Shown: positions 51,616 through 61,053 of the stretch, piece after piece | Layout of the letters: each line of letters starts with the position of its first letter | Position numbering within the stretch: the first letter of the stretch is position 1 | Assembly (NCBI GenBank): GCA_029558835.1 | Contig: JAKQDH010000121.1 | Span: 62,001-126,000, forward strand | DNA length: 64,000 bases | Reading direction: 5' to 3' | Source: Planctomycetota bacterium | GTDB taxonomy: Bacteria; Planctomycetota; Phycisphaerae; UBA1845 | Made by a program: the position numbers and the translations under genes | Notes under the pieces: generated by a model | What the model saw: the letters and a program-made list of their open reading frames with translations, nothing else | Told to the model about the DNA's origin: nothing | The model's database searches: none

Positions 51616-53646
51616 ATGGACATTGGCGAGCAGGCACAACTCGAGCGCGGCGTCAATGCGCGGCCGCCGAACCCGCGCCGCACGCCGCGGCTGTGGCTCA
51701 GGCTGGCGCTGGCCGTCGGTCTGCCCTCGCTGTCCGGCGTCATGCTGCTGTGGCTGGCGGCGTTTGCCCTCATCCTGCCGACGTTCGAGCGCAGCCTGCT
51801 GGGCGGCAAGCAGGAGATGATCCGCAACCTCACGGAGACCGCCTGTGCGGCCGTGGCACGCTATCACCAGCGGGTGCTCACCGGCGAACTGACGCTGGCG
51901 GAGGGGCAGACGCGCGCCATCGCCACCGTGCACAGTCTACGCTACGGTCGGGACAGCAAGGACTACTTCTGGATCAGTGACATGGACTGCCGGATGGTGG
52001 TCCACCCGTTTCGGGCGGACCTGCAGGGGCACGACCTCAGCGACGTCGCCGACCCCGAGGGTCGCCGCCCCTTCGCTGAAATCACCCGACTCGCGCGGCA
52101 ACAGGGGCGCGGCTACGTCACGTATCTGTGGCAGGAGAAGGACCAACCCGAACGCATCAGCCGCAAGCTTGCCTACGTGCAGCGGTTCGAGCCCTGGGAG
52201 TGGATCATCGGTACCGGGGTGTATCTCAACGACGTCGAGGCTGAGATCGGGGCGCTCACCCGGCGTCTGGGGATCGCCAGCGCCGTTGTCCTCGGCGTGG
52301 TAACCCTGCTGTCCGCGTTCGTGATCTGGCAGGGGGCGCGGACGGAGGCACGCCGCCATCGGGCCGAGCTGAAAAACCATGTCCTGCAGGAACAGTTGTA
52401 CCAGGCCCAGAAGCTCGAAGCCATCGGGCAACTCGCCGGCGGCGTCGCGCACGAGTTCAACAACCTGCTGCCCATCGTGCTGGGCGGTGTCGAGCAGATC
52501 CGAGGCGCCACGGGTCGGAACCCCGAGGTTCAGTCGGCACTGATTGGCATTGAGCAGGCCGTCGCGCAAGGTGTCGCCGTCACGCGCTCGCTGCTGACGT
52601 TCGGACACCGACTCCCCGTCAACCTGCAACCCCTGCGCCTGGCGACCGTCGTCGAGAACGCTGCGAGACTGCTGCGGCGCATGCTGCCTGCGGCGATCGA
52701 GTTGCGTCTGGAGACGGCCGGCGAGCCTTCTCTCTGGGTGAACGCCGACGGAAACCAGTTGCAGCAGGTGCTGCTGAACCTGGCCATCAACGCCCGTGAC
52801 GCCATGCCGATGGGCGGGGTGCTGCGCCTCTCGGTGTCAAGCGAACGACGCCCGGCCGCGGCGCCTGGGCCGCCGGAGCAGGCGACTCAGTGGGCGCGCC
52901 TCGAAGTCGCTGACGCCGGCGTGGGCATGTCAGCGACCGTCCAGGCACGCCTGTTTGAGCCGTTCTTCACCACGAAGAAGCCCGGTCAGGGCACCGGCCT
53001 GGGTCTGCCCGTCGTGCAGGGAATCATCAAGAACCACGGGGGTGAGATTCACGTGCATTCCCAGGTGGGCGGTGGATCCACGTTCGTGATTACCCTCCCG
53101 TGTATTGCCCCGCCCTTGCCGACGGTCCCCGCGCTCGAGGGCCCCGCGTCACTCTGCCCAGCCGATCCGAACGGTGACCGTGAGGGACCGGACGTCTGTC
53201 AACGTGACCCTGCTTCGGGTGCGCCGTCTCCCGGCGCGAGAAGGTCTGCCGCAGGAGCCGATCCTGGTGTCGTGCTGCTGGCGGCCCGCAACCGCGACAT
53301 GCGTGAGATCATGGCGAGCGGATTGAAGTCGCTCGGACACCCCGTCATCCAGGCCGGTGACGACGAATCGGTGCGGTGGCTTTGCGGCCGGTCCCGAAGC
53401 AGCCTGAAGCTGCTCATTCTGGACACGGACGTACCCGCCTGCCCCGCTACGGAGTGCCTCAGTGCCCTCCGCCGGCAGGGGATCAACGCCCCCACGCTGC
53501 TCATTACCGACGACGCGCCCCTTGGACGCGACGACACGCTCGGCCCGGATGCCGCGCTTCTGCGCCGGCCGTTTCGGATGACCGAACTCGTAGACGTGGC
53601 CGCGCGCCTGCTGCACCGCTCCACGGTCCGGGAGGTACTCACGTGA
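51616..53646 (+). CDS. Cache-domain sensor histidine kinase with degenerate receiver domain
   Basis: The protein has 676 residues. Membrane helix 1 is near 33-55, a periplasmic single Cache domain follows to about 215 (SKDYFWISDMDCRMVVHPF, EPWEWIIGTGVYLND), then helix 2 near 220-240. HisKA: KLEAIGQLAGGVAHEFNNLLP with His279. HATPase: LLNLAINARDAMP, VADAGVGMS, GQGTGLGLPVVQGIIKNHGG. The C-terminal receiver (about 552-670) keeps the phospho-acceptor position Asp603 in LLILDTDVP but has Arg for the conserved Lys in LLRRPFRM, so it may be a weak or non-catalytic receiver. The kinase probably senses a small organic ligand. Its stop overlaps the regulator start. Confidence 0.88.
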   Translation: MDIGEQAQLERGVNARPPNPRRTPRLWLRLALAVGLPSLSGVMLLWLAAFALILPTFERSLLGGKQEMIRNLTETACAAVARYHQRVLTGELTLAEGQTRAIATVHSLRYGRDSKDYFWISDMDCRMVVHPFRADLQGHDLSDVADPEGRRPFAEITRLARQQGRGYVTYLWQEKDQPERISRKLAYVQRFEPWEWIIGTGVYLNDVEAEIGALTRRLGIASAVVLGVVTLLSAFVIWQGARTEARRHRAELKNHVLQEQLYQAQKLEAIGQLAGGVAHEFNNLLPIVLGGVEQIRGATGRNPEVQSALIGIEQAVAQGVAVTRSLLTFGHRLPVNLQPLRLATVVENAARLLRRMLPAAIELRLETAGEPSLWVNADGNQLQQVLLNLAINARDAMPMGGVLRLSVSSERRPAAAPGPPEQATQWARLEVADAGVGMSATVQARLFEPFFTTKKPGQGTGLGLPVVQGIIKNHGGEIHVHSQVGGGSTFVITLPCIAPPLPTVPALEGPASLCPADPNGDREGPDVCQRDPASGAPSPGARRSAAGADPGVVLLAARNRDMREIMASGLKSLGHPVIQAGDDESVRWLCGRSRSSLKLLILDTDVPACPATECLSALRRQGINAPTLLITDDAPLGRDDTLGPDAALLRRPFRMTELVDVAARLLHRSTVREVLT

Positions 53647-54299
53647 CGCGACCGGTCTCGGTCATTCTCGCGGACGACCACACGCTGCTCCGCGACATGC
53701 TGGCGCGGCACATCGAGGCGACGGCGGAGTTCACGGTGCTTGCCGGCGTGGGCAGGGCTGAAGATGCCGTGGCTCTCACCTTCAAGCACAAACCCGATAT
53801 CGTCGTGCTCGACATCGACATGCCCGGGCTGGAGTCCTTCGAGGCCGCCCGCCGCATCAAGAGCGCCTGCCCCGACACCCGCGTTGTTTTCCTGACCGCC
53901 TTCGTCCATGACCGCTACATCGAACGGGCCTTGTCCGTGTCCGCCTCGGGTTACCTTACCAAGGGAGAACCGCCCGCTACGCTGGTGGATGCCTTGCGCG
54001 CGGTGGCGGGCGGCGCCGCCTACTACTCGCCGGAAGTCGCGGACCGCATCGTCTTCACTGCCGAGGGCATGCGTCTGGCACAGCAACCGCACTCGCGGGC
54101 CTCCGCCCTGTCGGGACGCGAAGTCGAGATCCTCCGCTACCTTGCCCGCGGGATGTCGAAGAAACAAATCGCGCAGACCGCCTGTCTCAGCGAACGCACG
54201 GTCAACCGCCACTGTGCCAACCTCATGGGCAAGCTCGACATCCACGACCGGGTCGAGCTTACCCGTTTCGCCATCCGCGAGGGGCTTGCTGACGCGTAA
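53643..54299 (+). CDS. NarL/LuxR-family response regulator
   Basis: The protein has 218 residues from GTG 53643, overlapping the kinase stop. The receiver domain has the acidic pair Asp11/Asp12, phospho-acceptor Asp57 in VVLDIDMPG, Thr in VFLTAF and Lys in GYLTKGEP. The LuxR helix-turn-helix (LSGREVEILRYLARGMSKKQIA, LSERTVNRHCANLMGKL) lies near 155-205. It is the partner of the preceding kinase. Targets are unknown; the chemoreceptor gene downstream is a candidate. Confidence 0.93.
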   Translation: MTRPVSVILADDHTLLRDMLARHIEATAEFTVLAGVGRAEDAVALTFKHKPDIVVLDIDMPGLESFEAARRIKSACPDTRVVFLTAFVHDRYIERALSVSASGYLTKGEPPATLVDALRAVAGGAAYYSPEVADRIVFTAEGMRLAQQPHSRASALSGREVEILRYLARGMSKKQIAQTACLSERTVNRHCANLMGKLDIHDRVELTRFAIREGLADA

Positions 54300-54723
54300 C
54301 GCCCCGACCACCCCTGCGGGTGACACAAGGACCGATATGCAGCCCTGCGCGCCTGCAAACCGAGCCGCGACCGTCGCGGTGCGGCCGACGGCCAGCGCCG
54401 GCGCCGATTATCGGCTGCGTCCGGGCCTGTGACAGCGGCGCCTCCTCTGAACTGGAGCGTACTCTCCATCGTCCTTCCTGCTGCCCCTGCCGATGACAAG
54501 CACGCTGCCCAACTGTGCGGGGAGCCGGGTCCGTCCTGCCTGGCAGGTCTCCCGGCCGCGAACCCGCGGGAGGCAGCAGGGCATTGCGGCTGAAGTGTAG
54601 CCGGCAGTGTCGGTCGGGGTGCATGCTTTCGCTACGGCTCAATTCCTGCGCCCACGCCCGGCCTGCTCCGGCCAGCCCCAACCAGACGGAACCACTGGCA
54701 ACCTCAGCGAGGAACGGCACATC
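54300..54723. other. Intergenic region before the chemoreceptor
   Basis: No gene is supported. The chemoreceptor frame is open back to 54607, but ATG 54724 is the first start that gives a proper membrane helix, with GAGGAAC just upstream. No clear regulatory box was found. Confidence 0.4.
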
Positions 54724-56688
54724 ATGAACCTGTCAACGAAAATGGCATTGGGCTTCGGGGTCGTCATTGTTATCGCCGGCGTCCTGGGAGTGGTGAGTTG
54801 GATCGGCCTGGGCAGCGTCTCGGCGACGACAGCTCTGGACCGCCAAGGCACCGACTGTCTGGACGAACTGAACCAATGCGCCACCTTGCGGCGCGACTTC
54901 GCCCTCCGCGGCTTCACTAAGTCCGACGGCGAGGACAAGAACGCCGCCGACAAGTGGTACGACGCCCAGGCCGAACTCGTCAAGCAGCTCGACACGCTCG
55001 CCGCGGCCGCCGGCCTGGACGCCAAGCAGCAGACTCTGGTCCACAGCGTGGCCGCCAGTGCCAAAGAATACAAGGGTACGTTCGACCAGCAGGTACAGGC
55101 CCGCACCGAGCGCGACGAGGCCTTCGCCGCCTGGGGCAAGATCGGCTGGAGCTTCACCGAAAGCAACGCCAGCATCATCAAGAACACCATCGCTCCAGGT
55201 CTCGACGCGGCCCAGACCAGCCGCGACGCCGACCAGATCATGCGCTGGGCCAACATCAGTGACCGCCTCGACAAGGACGTCATGCAGCCCTTCCTGCTGC
55301 TCCGTGTCTGCGCCGTGTACCTGCTCGCCACCAACGCCGACGCCCAGTGGACCAAGTACCAGGAACAGTTGAAGGTTGCCAAGGACGGCCTGGAGGCCTG
55401 GGCCACCATCGTCAAGGGCGATCCGCAACTGGAAGCCGCGGCCGGGCAGATTCGCCAGTATCTCAGCGACTATGAGGCGGCCGGGCAACGCTACTACCAG
55501 GGTCTGCTCACGGCGCGCGCCAGCGACACCCAGATGGCCAAGGTGGCCGGGCAGATCGTCGCCGGCATGCAGGAACTCAAGTCCACTCTCCAAGAGCAGA
55601 TGGAGACACGCACGGCACGCACCAACATCATGACCCTGCTCATGACGGCCGGTGCCCTGGTTCTTGGCGTGCTTCTCGCCTACGTCATTACCCGCAGCAT
55701 CGTCCGTCCGATCAACCGGATCATCACCGGCCTGAACGAGGGTGCCGAGCAGGTCAACGATGCCGCCGGGCAGGTCTCCGGTGCGTCGCAGGACCTCGCC
55801 CAGGGCGCCAGTGAGCAGGCGTCCTCCCTGGAAGAGACCTCCAGCTCGCTCGAGGAAATGGCCGCCATGACCCGCACCAATGCCGACAACGCCCGCCAGG
55901 CCAACGACCTGAGCGAGCAGACGCGCACGGCCGCCCAGCACGGCGACAAGACCATGGAGGCCCTCAACGTCGCCATGTCGGCCATTAACGACTCCTCGAG
56001 CGAGATCAGCAAGATCATCAAGGTCATCGAGGAGATCGCGTTCCAGACCAACCTGCTGGCCCTCAATGCCGCGGTCGAAGCCGCCCGCGCCGGCGAGCAC
56101 GGCAAGGGGTTCGCGGTGGTGGCCGATGAGGTGCGTAACCTCGCCCAGCGGGCCGCTCAGGCGTCGCGCGAGATCACCGGCCTGATCGAGGACTCCGTCT
56201 CCAAGGCCCGCGAAGGCAGCAACGTGGCGGGCGAGGTGGCGAAGGCCCTGGGCGACATCGTGGGCAACGTGGCCAAGGTGACCGAGTTGATCAACGGCAT
56301 CGCCCGCGCCAGCCAGGAGCAGACGCAGGGCGTGGACCAGATCAACACGGCCGTGTCCCAGATGGACAAGGTGACGCAGCAGAACGCGGCCGGCGCTGAG
56401 GAGTGTGCTTCCGCTGCGGAGGAGCTGGCCGCGCAGGCCCAGGCCGTGCAGGCCGTCGTACGTGACCTGGCGGGCTTGATCCACGGCCGCAAGGACCAGG
56501 AGCAACTCCGCGTCTCCGACTCCTACTCCGCCAACCAGCGGCGGAAGAGCAAACCGGCCCCGGCAGTCCGCGCTGCTGCCTCGGGCACCAAGGCGCAGCC
56601 CCCCGCACCGGCGTCCGCGTCCGGGTCCACACCGGCCGCCCGTGACAAGTTCCTTCCCATAGAGGAAGAGAAGGTGGCCCAGTTCTGA
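54724..56688 (+). CDS. Methyl-accepting chemotaxis protein
   Basis: The protein has 654 residues. Membrane helix 1 is at about 7-28 ([20 protein letters not shown]) and helix 2 near 300-322. The periplasmic part (about 30-300) is helical, in the style of four-helix-bundle ligand domains. After a short linker ([12 protein letters not shown]) comes the long signalling coiled coil, with the conserved tip [20 protein letters not shown] and [17 protein letters not shown] near 435-485. A Pro/Ala-rich linker leads to a C-terminal tail EEEKVAQF. It relays ligand binding to CheA. It is followed by a strong terminator at 56831. Confidence 0.95.
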   Translation: MNLSTKMALGFGVVIVIAGVLGVVSWIGLGSVSATTALDRQGTDCLDELNQCATLRRDFALRGFTKSDGEDKNAADKWYDAQAELVKQLDTLAAAAGLDAKQQTLVHSVAASAKEYKGTFDQQVQARTERDEAFAAWGKIGWSFTESNASIIKNTIAPGLDAAQTSRDADQIMRWANISDRLDKDVMQPFLLLRVCAVYLLATNADAQWTKYQEQLKVAKDGLEAWATIVKGDPQLEAAAGQIRQYLSDYEAAGQRYYQGLLTARASDTQMAKVAGQIVAGMQELKSTLQEQMETRTARTNIMTLLMTAGALVLGVLLAYVITRSIVRPINRIITGLNEGAEQVNDAAGQVSGASQDLAQGASEQASSLEETSSSLEEMAAMTRTNADNARQANDLSEQTRTAAQHGDKTMEALNVAMSAINDSSSEISKIIKVIEEIAFQTNLLALNAAVEAARAGEHGKGFAVVADEVRNLAQRAAQASREITGLIEDSVSKAREGSNVAGEVAKALGDIVGNVAKVTELINGIARASQEQTQGVDQINTAVSQMDKVTQQNAAGAEECASAAEELAAQAQAVQAVVRDLAGLIHGRKDQEQLRVSDSYSANQRRKSKPAPAVRAAASGTKAQPPAPASASGSTPAARDKFLPIEEEKVAQF

Positions 56689-56702
56689 CGCCTCTGTGAC
56701 TT

Positions 56703-56737
56703 CCCCTCTCCCCTTTGGGGAGAGGGCAGGGTGAGGG
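56703..56737. repeat. Dispersed GC-rich palindrome, copy 3
   Basis: CCCCTCTCCCCTTTGGGGAGAGGG followed by CAGGGTGAGGGGG, the same family as the copies at 1351 and 3065. A tail fragment (GGTAGGGTGAGGG) recurs at about 57245. Confidence 0.7.
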
Positions 56738-56830
56738 GGCGAGCGCCGGCGCTGCGACGCGCTCCCCACCCTCCCGGCGACGGAGTGAGGTCTCATCAGC
56801 GTCGCCGAGCTTCGACTCTCCTCGACCACG

Positions 56831-56866
56831 CAGCGGGCGGGCACCACCCACGGTGCCCGCCCGCTG
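56831..56866 (+). terminator. Strong hairpin terminator after the chemoreceptor gene
   Basis: A perfect 15-bp stem CAGCGGGCGGGCACC / GGTGCCCGCCCGCTG with a 6-base loop, followed by TTCTATT. This looks like an intrinsic terminator, about 140 bases after the stop codon of the chemoreceptor gene. Confidence 0.7.
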
Positions 56867-56925
56867 TTCTATTAAGTGCGCCCGCCCACTGCTCTATTAG
56901 GAGTGCCAGCCCGCAGCTCTATTAA
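56853..56925. repeat. Three short tandem copies of a terminator arm plus CTATTA
   Basis: Units of 23-25 bases: GTGCCCGCCCGC-TGTTCTATTAA (56853-56875), GTGCGCCCGCCCACTGCTCTATTAG (in two parts, 56876-56900) and GAGTGCCAGCCCGCAGCTCTATTAA (56901-56925). The first is the 3' arm and T-rich tail of the terminator; the other two are diverged duplicates. Confidence 0.65.
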
Positions 56926-57065
56926 GAGCGTCCAACAGAACCACTTCCCCTTCGCAGGTATGTGTTTAGTGACCACGCGCGCGGCGGAGGGTCTATGTTT
57001 CCCTGCGCCAGGCAGGCGTGGGTTGCTGCCGCTGAGGACGTGCGGACGGCCACGGCGGGTTCGTC

Positions 57066-57182
57066 CGCCCTCCGGGCGGGCTCAGAAGAAGAGGAAGAAG
57101 AAGGAAGCGGGCGGCCATCCAGGGCCTTGCAGGTCCTGGACGCGGGGCTACTCTCCTCTTCTCTTCTTTCGCCCGGAGGGCG
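57066..57182. repeat. Long imperfect inverted repeat before the CRISPR array
   Basis: The left arm is CGCCCTCCGGGCG (57066-57078) followed by a GAAGAAGAGGAAGAAG run. The right arm is a CTCCTCTTCTCTTCTTT run followed by CGCCCGGAGGGCG (57153-57182), the complement of the left. The 50-base middle has no recognisable feature. It could be the scar of a small mobile element or a structured RNA. Confidence 0.6.
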
Positions 57183-57604
57183 CACGCGCCGTCGGAGCCG
57201 CGACACCGAGCGCAGCCCCCGCTGAACACGTACTTCGGGAGAAGGTAGGGTGAGGGCAACGGGGATGAAGACGCCCCCGGATGCGCGAACCCGCCTCCCT
57301 GCGGCGTGGGGGCTGACTACCGTTGAAGACATAGCGTCGGCCCCCTGCGGCCGACATGGAACGCCCCCGCCGCCCGTATCGTCGAGGACCTCCTTGCCGA
57401 CGAGGCGCTCTTCAGCAGGCTGTTAGCGACTCCAAGGGAGCGACTGCAGCTCAGCGCCGGTACCGCGTGTCCGCGTACGCGCATTTGCCAAAGCTGTCTG
57501 TGCTTACGTTGGCTCGTTGTACACAAGTGGGCGACGCGGGGGGGGGCAACCATGTCTCACCAGCCTCTCGACCGCCTCCTGACGCACGACTCGACACGTA
57601 CGTT
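57183..57604. other. Intergenic region flanking the CRISPR array (candidate leader)
   Basis: No gene is supported. There is a GTCGGCCCCCTGCGGCCGAC hairpin (about 57336-57355). The 100 bases before the first repeat are less GC-rich than the rest and contain TTGCCA and TTGGCTCGTTGTACACAAG. I searched by eye on both strands for an anti-repeat that would mark a tracrRNA and found none that was convincing. Confidence 0.4.
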
Positions 57605-60600
57605 GTTGCGGCTTGCTCGCAGGCTGGGGTCGATTACACTGGCTTCGGACTGAGACCAGGTTGGGATTGGGTTGCGGCTTGCTCGCAGGCTGGGGTCGAT
57701 TACACTCGTGGGCAGACCGTACCACGCCCGGGCCGTGTTGCGGCTTGCTCGCAGGCTGGGGTCGATTACACTCTTGGCGGTGGCTGGATGCGCGCCGCTG
57801 GGGTTGCGGCTTGCTCGCAGGCTGGGGTCGATTACACTTCGCCAGCTGGGCACTCCGTGAGGTTTTGCGTTGCGGCTTGCTCGCAGGCTGGGGTCGATTA
57901 CACTGATCAGTTCGCGCTCTGCGAGTCCTGCGCTGTTGCGGCTTGCTCGCAGGCTGGGGTCGATTACACTCTTAGGGCTACTCTGTAGTTACGCGGCGGC
58001 GTTGCGGCTTGCTCGCAGGCTGGGGTCGATTACACTGCACCAGCAGCGGCTCGGCCACCCCGCGCGGTTGCGGCTTGCTCGCAGGCTGGGGTCGATTACA
58101 CTCCGCTGCCAGAGTTCCCGCCGCAGAGCATGTTGCGGCTTGCTCGCAGGCTGGGGTCGATTACACTTAGCTCACGACCGTGCCGTCGCCGAACTTAGTT
58201 GCGGCTTGCTCGCAGGCTGGGGTCGATTACACTCTCACCACGTCCGCCTGCACCACCGGCCAGGTTGCGGCTTGCTCGCAGGCTGGGGTCGATTACACTA
58301 GGATCGGGTCGCCGTTGGTGGTGACGTACGTTGCGGCTTGCTCGCAGGCTGGGGTCGATTACACTCATCGGAAAGTTGCCCGATGAGGGTTTCCCGTTGC
58401 GGCTTGCTCGCAGGCTGGGGTCGATTACACTGCGGTGGAGAGCAGGCATGCACCGACGTAGGTTGCGGCTTGCTCGCAGGCTGGGGTCGATTACACTGGA
58501 TACGAACGGCAGGGTGATACGCTGCCCGTTGCGGCTTGCTCGCAGGCTGGGGTCGATTACACTCAGGAGGGGCCGGCCGCCCAGTCGCCGAGGGTTGCGG
58601 CTTGCTCGCAGGCTGGGGTCGATTACACTTGGCCAGCGCCTGATAGACGCTGCTGATCGGTTGCGGCTTGCTCGCAGGCTGGGGTCGATTACACTACAGC
58701 ACCCGCTGTCCTGGTGTTGGTTTGTGTTGCGGCTTGCTCGCAGGCTGGGGTCGATTACACTGCGGGCGGCATTGATGACGGTGGGGGTGGCGTTGCGGCT
58801 TGCTCGCAGGCTGGGGTCGATTACACTATGGCGGAAACCCCGGCCGGCGGCGGCACGGTTGCGGCTTGCTCGCAGGCTGGGGTCGATTACACTGTGGATC
58901 GGCGACGGTCCAGACGCATGGTGGTTGCGGCTTGCTCGCAGGCTGGGGTCGATTACACTGGAGATCGAAGGTGATCGTGATCCCGCTTTGTTGCGGCTTG
59001 CTCGCAGGCTGGGGTCGATTACACTAACCATCACCGTGTGTGGGCGCAATGCGGCGTTGCGGCTTGCTCGCAGGCTGGGGTCGATTACACTGTTCGTACC
59101 CAACACCAGCGACCCGATCATGTTGCGGCTTGCTCGCAGGCTGGGGTCGATTACACTTCACGGGCCCAGTACTCAGAGAGCCACCGGTTGCGGCTTGCTC
59201 GCAGGCTGGGGTCGATTACACTTCACGGTCCCCAACGGCGGCACCGGCCTGGGTTGCGGCTTGCTCGCAGGCTGGGGTCGATTACACTGCTCTCCATAGA
59301 TTATAACACGCCGCTGACGTTGCGGCTTGCTCGCAGGCTGGGGTCGATTACACTTGCCAATCTGGTCATGCTGCTGGAGAAGGGGTTGCGGCTTGCTCGC
59401 AGGCTGGGGTCGATTACACTTGCGCAAGGTGCGCGCCGACGAAGCATTTGGTTGCGGCTTGCTCGCAGGCTGGGGTCGATTACACTTGCCGCTGCCAAGG
59501 CGCTGCGAGATTTTGGGTTGCGGCTTGCTCGCAGGCTGGGGTCGATTACACTAAGGCGACGAGGTACGTCGCGCTTCGCGCAGTTGCGGCTTGCTCGCAG
59601 GCTGGGGTCGATTACACTCGCCGAGGTGACGGCCGCCAACGCCGTGAGGTTGCGGCTTGCTCGCAGGCTGGGGTCGATTACACTGCAGTCTGCGAAGCAC
59701 GTGCTGGGCGGCCCGTTGCGGCTTGCTCGCAGGCTGGGGTCGATTACACTCGAGGTCGTCGAGTTACGCAAGGTGCGAGAGTTGCGGCTTGCTCGCAGGC
59801 TGGGGTCGATTACACTCGCCACGCTCGCCTGTGAGGCGGCGGGTGTGTTGCGGCTTGCTCGCAGGCTGGGGTCGATTACACTCGTCGCGCTGACGAACGT
59901 GCCGGCAATTCAGTTGCGGCTTGCTCGCAGGCTGGGGTCGATTACACTCACGGCTTTCGACTCGCGCTCTTTGGCTTGGTTGCGGCTTGCTCGCAGGCTG
60001 GGGTCGATTACACTTCAGGTCATCGTCATCATCGGAGAGCTGCCGTTGCGGCTTGCTCGCAGGCTGGGGTCGATTACACTAGGGGGCGAGCCGTTGTCGG
60101 AGGCGCTGAAGTTGCGGCTTGCTCGCAGGCTGGGGTCGATTACACTGAATTATGAATTGGATCATCTATCGCGGCTGTTGCGGCTTGCTCGCAGGCTGGG
60201 GTCGATTACACTTGTTTGCCACGGGCACGCATGAGGGCGGGCGTTGCGGCTTGCTCGCAGGCTGGGGTCGATTACACTCCATGACCCGGCGGTCGCCGCG
60301 GAACTGCTGTTGCGGCTTGCTCGCAGGCTGGGGTCGATTACACTGCAGGCGCTGGCGGAGGCTTACTGGCCAGCGTTGCGGCTTGCTCGCAGGCTGGGGT
60401 CGATTACACTCGTACCGCTCTGGTGGCCATGCGCCCCGGTGTTGCGGCTTGCTCGCAGGCTGGGGTCGATTACACTTACTATCGCGGCACACACCGGGTA
60501 CACGAAGTTGCGGCTTGCTCGCAGGCTGGGGTCGATTACACTCCCGTTTGCGCAGGTGGCGGTAGACCGCCTGTTGCGGCTTGCTCGCAGGCTGGGGTCG

Positions 60601-60674
60601 ATTACACTAGAGAACATCTTCGAGCGCGTGCGTCACATGTTGCGGCTTGCTCGCAGGCTGGGGTCGATTACACT
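57605..60674 (+). CRISPR. Type II-C CRISPR array, 47 repeats and 46 spacers
   Basis: The 36-bp repeat begins GTTGCGGCTTGCTCGC and ends GGGGTCGATTACACT. I count 47 starts, from 57605 to 60639, at 66-base intervals except for two 65-base steps (58067-58132 and 59122-59187). This gives 44 spacers of 30 and two of 29. All copies I compared are identical, including both terminal ones. The GTTG start matches type II repeats whose 5' part pairs with tracrRNA. The repeat holds TTGCTC, 16 bases, then TACACT, which resembles the repeat-internal promoter of Neisseria type II-C arrays. That points to plus-strand transcription, opposite to the cas genes. Confidence 0.98.
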
Positions 60675-60679
60675 TCCCT

Positions 60680-60718
60680 CCCGCCTAAGTGCTTGTCCGC
60701 AAAGGACTTGCAGGCGGG
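60680..60718. terminator. Hairpin between the array and cas2
   Basis: Stem CCCGCC/GGCGGG, then TGC/GCA and GTCC/GGAC with small internal loops around GCAAA. It lies five bases after the last repeat and five bases beyond the cas2 stop, so it may end both the array transcript and the cas transcript. There is no T-run. Confidence 0.45.
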
Positions 60719-60723
60719 GCAGG

Positions 60724-61053
60724 TTAGAAAAGCTCAAGCTGGGCGGGCGGCCTTTCGGGCGGCTTGCGCATCTTTCCCCAGAAAATGCGCATCCGCTCGA
60801 ACTGCTTGTCCGTGATCGTGAGGACGCGGACCTCCCCATCGTCCGGGACGGCATACTCAACTCGCCGGGTGTGCACATCGGCGTTCTCTTCGCTGGCGCA
60901 GTGGCGGATGTACACCGAAAACTGCATCCGCGTAAAGCCATCCTTTAAGAGGGCCTTGCGGAACTGCGCATACGCCCGCCGCGCCGCTTTCGTGTCGACG
61001 GGCAGGTCAAACATCGCCACCACCCACATGCAACGATAACCGCTAAGGTACAT
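60724..61053 (-). CDS. cas2: CRISPR-associated endonuclease Cas2
   Basis: The protein has 109 residues from ATG 61053, which overlaps the last codons of cas1; ATG 61029 (MWVVAMFDLP) would be a shorter alternative. The ferredoxin-fold start WVVAMFDLPVDTKAARRAY contains the catalytic-site Asp. FRKALLKDGFTRMQFSVYIR and the end PPAQLELF are typical of type II-C Cas2. With Cas1 it forms the spacer-integration complex. Confidence 0.95.
   Translation of the reverse strand: MYLSGYRCMWVVAMFDLPVDTKAARRAYAQFRKALLKDGFTRMQFSVYIRHCASEENADVHTRRVEYAVPDDGEVRVLTITDKQFERMRIFWGKMRKPPERPPAQLELF

Noticed and set aside
54733-56847. Minus-strand frame of about 700 codons opposite the chemoreceptor
   Set aside because: Glycine- and leucine-rich mirror of the coiled-coil codons, not a gene.
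57505-57530. Weak resemblance to a repeat complement (ACGAGCCAACGTAAGC on the minus strand), considered as a tracrRNA anti-repeat
   Set aside because: Too many mismatches and gaps, and no convincing stem-loops or T-run follow.
57605-60948. Long open frames across the CRISPR array (up to 398 codons) with a 22-residue periodic sequence
   Set aside because: They arise because the 66-base period is a multiple of three and the repeat lacks stops in several frames. They are not genes, though the frame bias of the spacers is reported as a finding.
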